A stretch of 46,285 nt of DNA from a virus: positions 1 to 46,285 of the IMG/VR virus record IMGVR_UViG_3300031646_000503; one strand, given 5' to 3'. The notes under the pieces were generated by a model. The model searched no databases. It had not been told where the DNA came from and was given only the letters and a program-made list of their open reading frames with translations. Made by a program: the position numbers and the translations under genes. Below are positions 45,923 to 46,285 of this stretch, in pieces. Each line of letters opens with the position of its first letter. Position 1 is the first letter of the stretch.

Positions 45923-46285
45923 ATGTATGAATATACAGCCACGTTAAATAGAATTATCGATGGAGACACCATTGATGTTAATATTGATCTCGGGTTTGGT
46001 ATTCAAATTAAACAACGAGTGCGGTTGCATGGAATTAATACTCCTGAAGTTCGTACGTTAGATTTAGAAGAGAAAAAATTAGGTAATGCCGCAAAAGATA
46101 GATTAAAAGAATTATTGCCAAAAGAATTTATGATTAAGACAATTTTAAATAAACGAGGAAAATATGGCAGGATTTTAGGCATTATAATGATTCCATCAGC
46201 GAAGATGTCTGATGGTTACGTAAATATAAATGAACAATTGGTTACTGAGGGACATGCAGAAAGATATAAAACAACACCTAGATAA
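45923..46285 (+). CDS. Staphylococcal-nuclease-like (SNase) protein
   Basis: A 120-residue protein from ATG 45923 (TTG 45917 is also in frame; SD weak). NRIIDGDTIDVNIDLGFG and RVRLHGINTPEVRT match the SNase OB-fold core with the calcium-binding aspartates and catalytic arginine. KLGNAAKDRLKELL and RGKYGRILGII supply the second arginine region. It is shorter than staphylococcal nuclease (149) and has no signal peptide, so it would act in the cytoplasm on DNA or RNA. The stop codon is at the last base of the window. Confidence 0.85.
   Translation: MYEYTATLNRIIDGDTIDVNIDLGFGIQIKQRVRLHGINTPEVRTLDLEEKKLGNAAKDRLKELLPKEFMIKTILNKRGKYGRILGIIMIPSAKMSDGYVNINEQLVTEGHAERYKTTPR

Noticed and set aside
1-46285. 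CRISPR array, insertion sequence, integrase or attachment site
   Set aside because: No regularly spaced repeats, transposase, recombinase or tRNA-overlapping att-like duplications were seen.

Overview
The window is part of a T4-like (myovirus-type) bacteriophage genome. It is AT-rich, densely packed and transcribed almost entirely rightward. The T4-like core is recognisable from UvsW helicase, a gp61-type primase, a gp41/DnaB-type helicase, endonuclease VII, PAAR spike-tip and fibre-like proteins, and about twenty copies of a T4-type late promoter (ATAAATA). A second, early-type promoter class (TTGACA, about 17 bases, TATAAT-like) is interspersed. The host is probably an alphaproteobacterium: the phage carries a circularly permuted two-piece tmRNA whose tag begins ANDN, plus an NDUFS6-like zinc-finger protein. 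Heterotrophic metabolic genes are present and photosynthesis genes are absent, so a marine heterotroph (SAR11-like) is plausible but unproven.

Layout. 1-4.5 kb: CCA-adding enzyme (minus strand, cut by the window edge), small membrane proteins, a (p)ppGpp hydrolase-like HD protein and an AAA+ ATPase. 4.3-12.8 kb: replication block (UvsW, a miniature DnaE-like protein, primase, helicase), with a structural protein and a 2OG-Fe(II) oxygenase. 12.8-22.8 kb: late block of mostly unknown proteins, many starting with a short peptide resembling the T4 capsid-targeting sequence, including a putative ADP-ribosyltransferase. 22.8-27.9 kb: virion proteins, PD-(D/E)XK nuclease, MazG, a SET-domain protein and PAAR. 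27.9-32.1 kb: an ALDH7-type aldehyde dehydrogenase and a 951-residue PutA. 33.8-37.4 kb: tmRNA, eight of the ten tRNAs (two of them atypical) and an exported beta-barrel-like protein. 37.4-41 kb: a secreted TIM-barrel-like protein, ferredoxin-NADP reductase and a leucine/glutamate-type dehydrogenase. 41-46.3 kb: endonuclease VII, zeta-like kinase, glycosyltransferase-like protein, GreA, SleB-type endolysin, metallopeptidase-like protein and an SNase-like nuclease.

How the parts may work together (inference). The amino-acid catabolic enzymes could turn host proline, branched-chain amino acids and lysine-derived semialdehydes into central metabolites and reducing power. The (p)ppGpp hydrolase and MazG could damp starvation signalling. 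The tmRNA, tRNAs, CCA enzyme and GreA could sustain translation and transcription late in infection. CTS-like proteins may be packaged in the head and injected with the DNA.

The most unusual signals are the phage-borne permuted tmRNA, promoters placed so that late mRNAs would start exactly at the ATG (leaderless), the set of CTS-like proteins, and the combined amino-acid oxidation genes. No CRISPR array, insertion sequence or integrase was seen.
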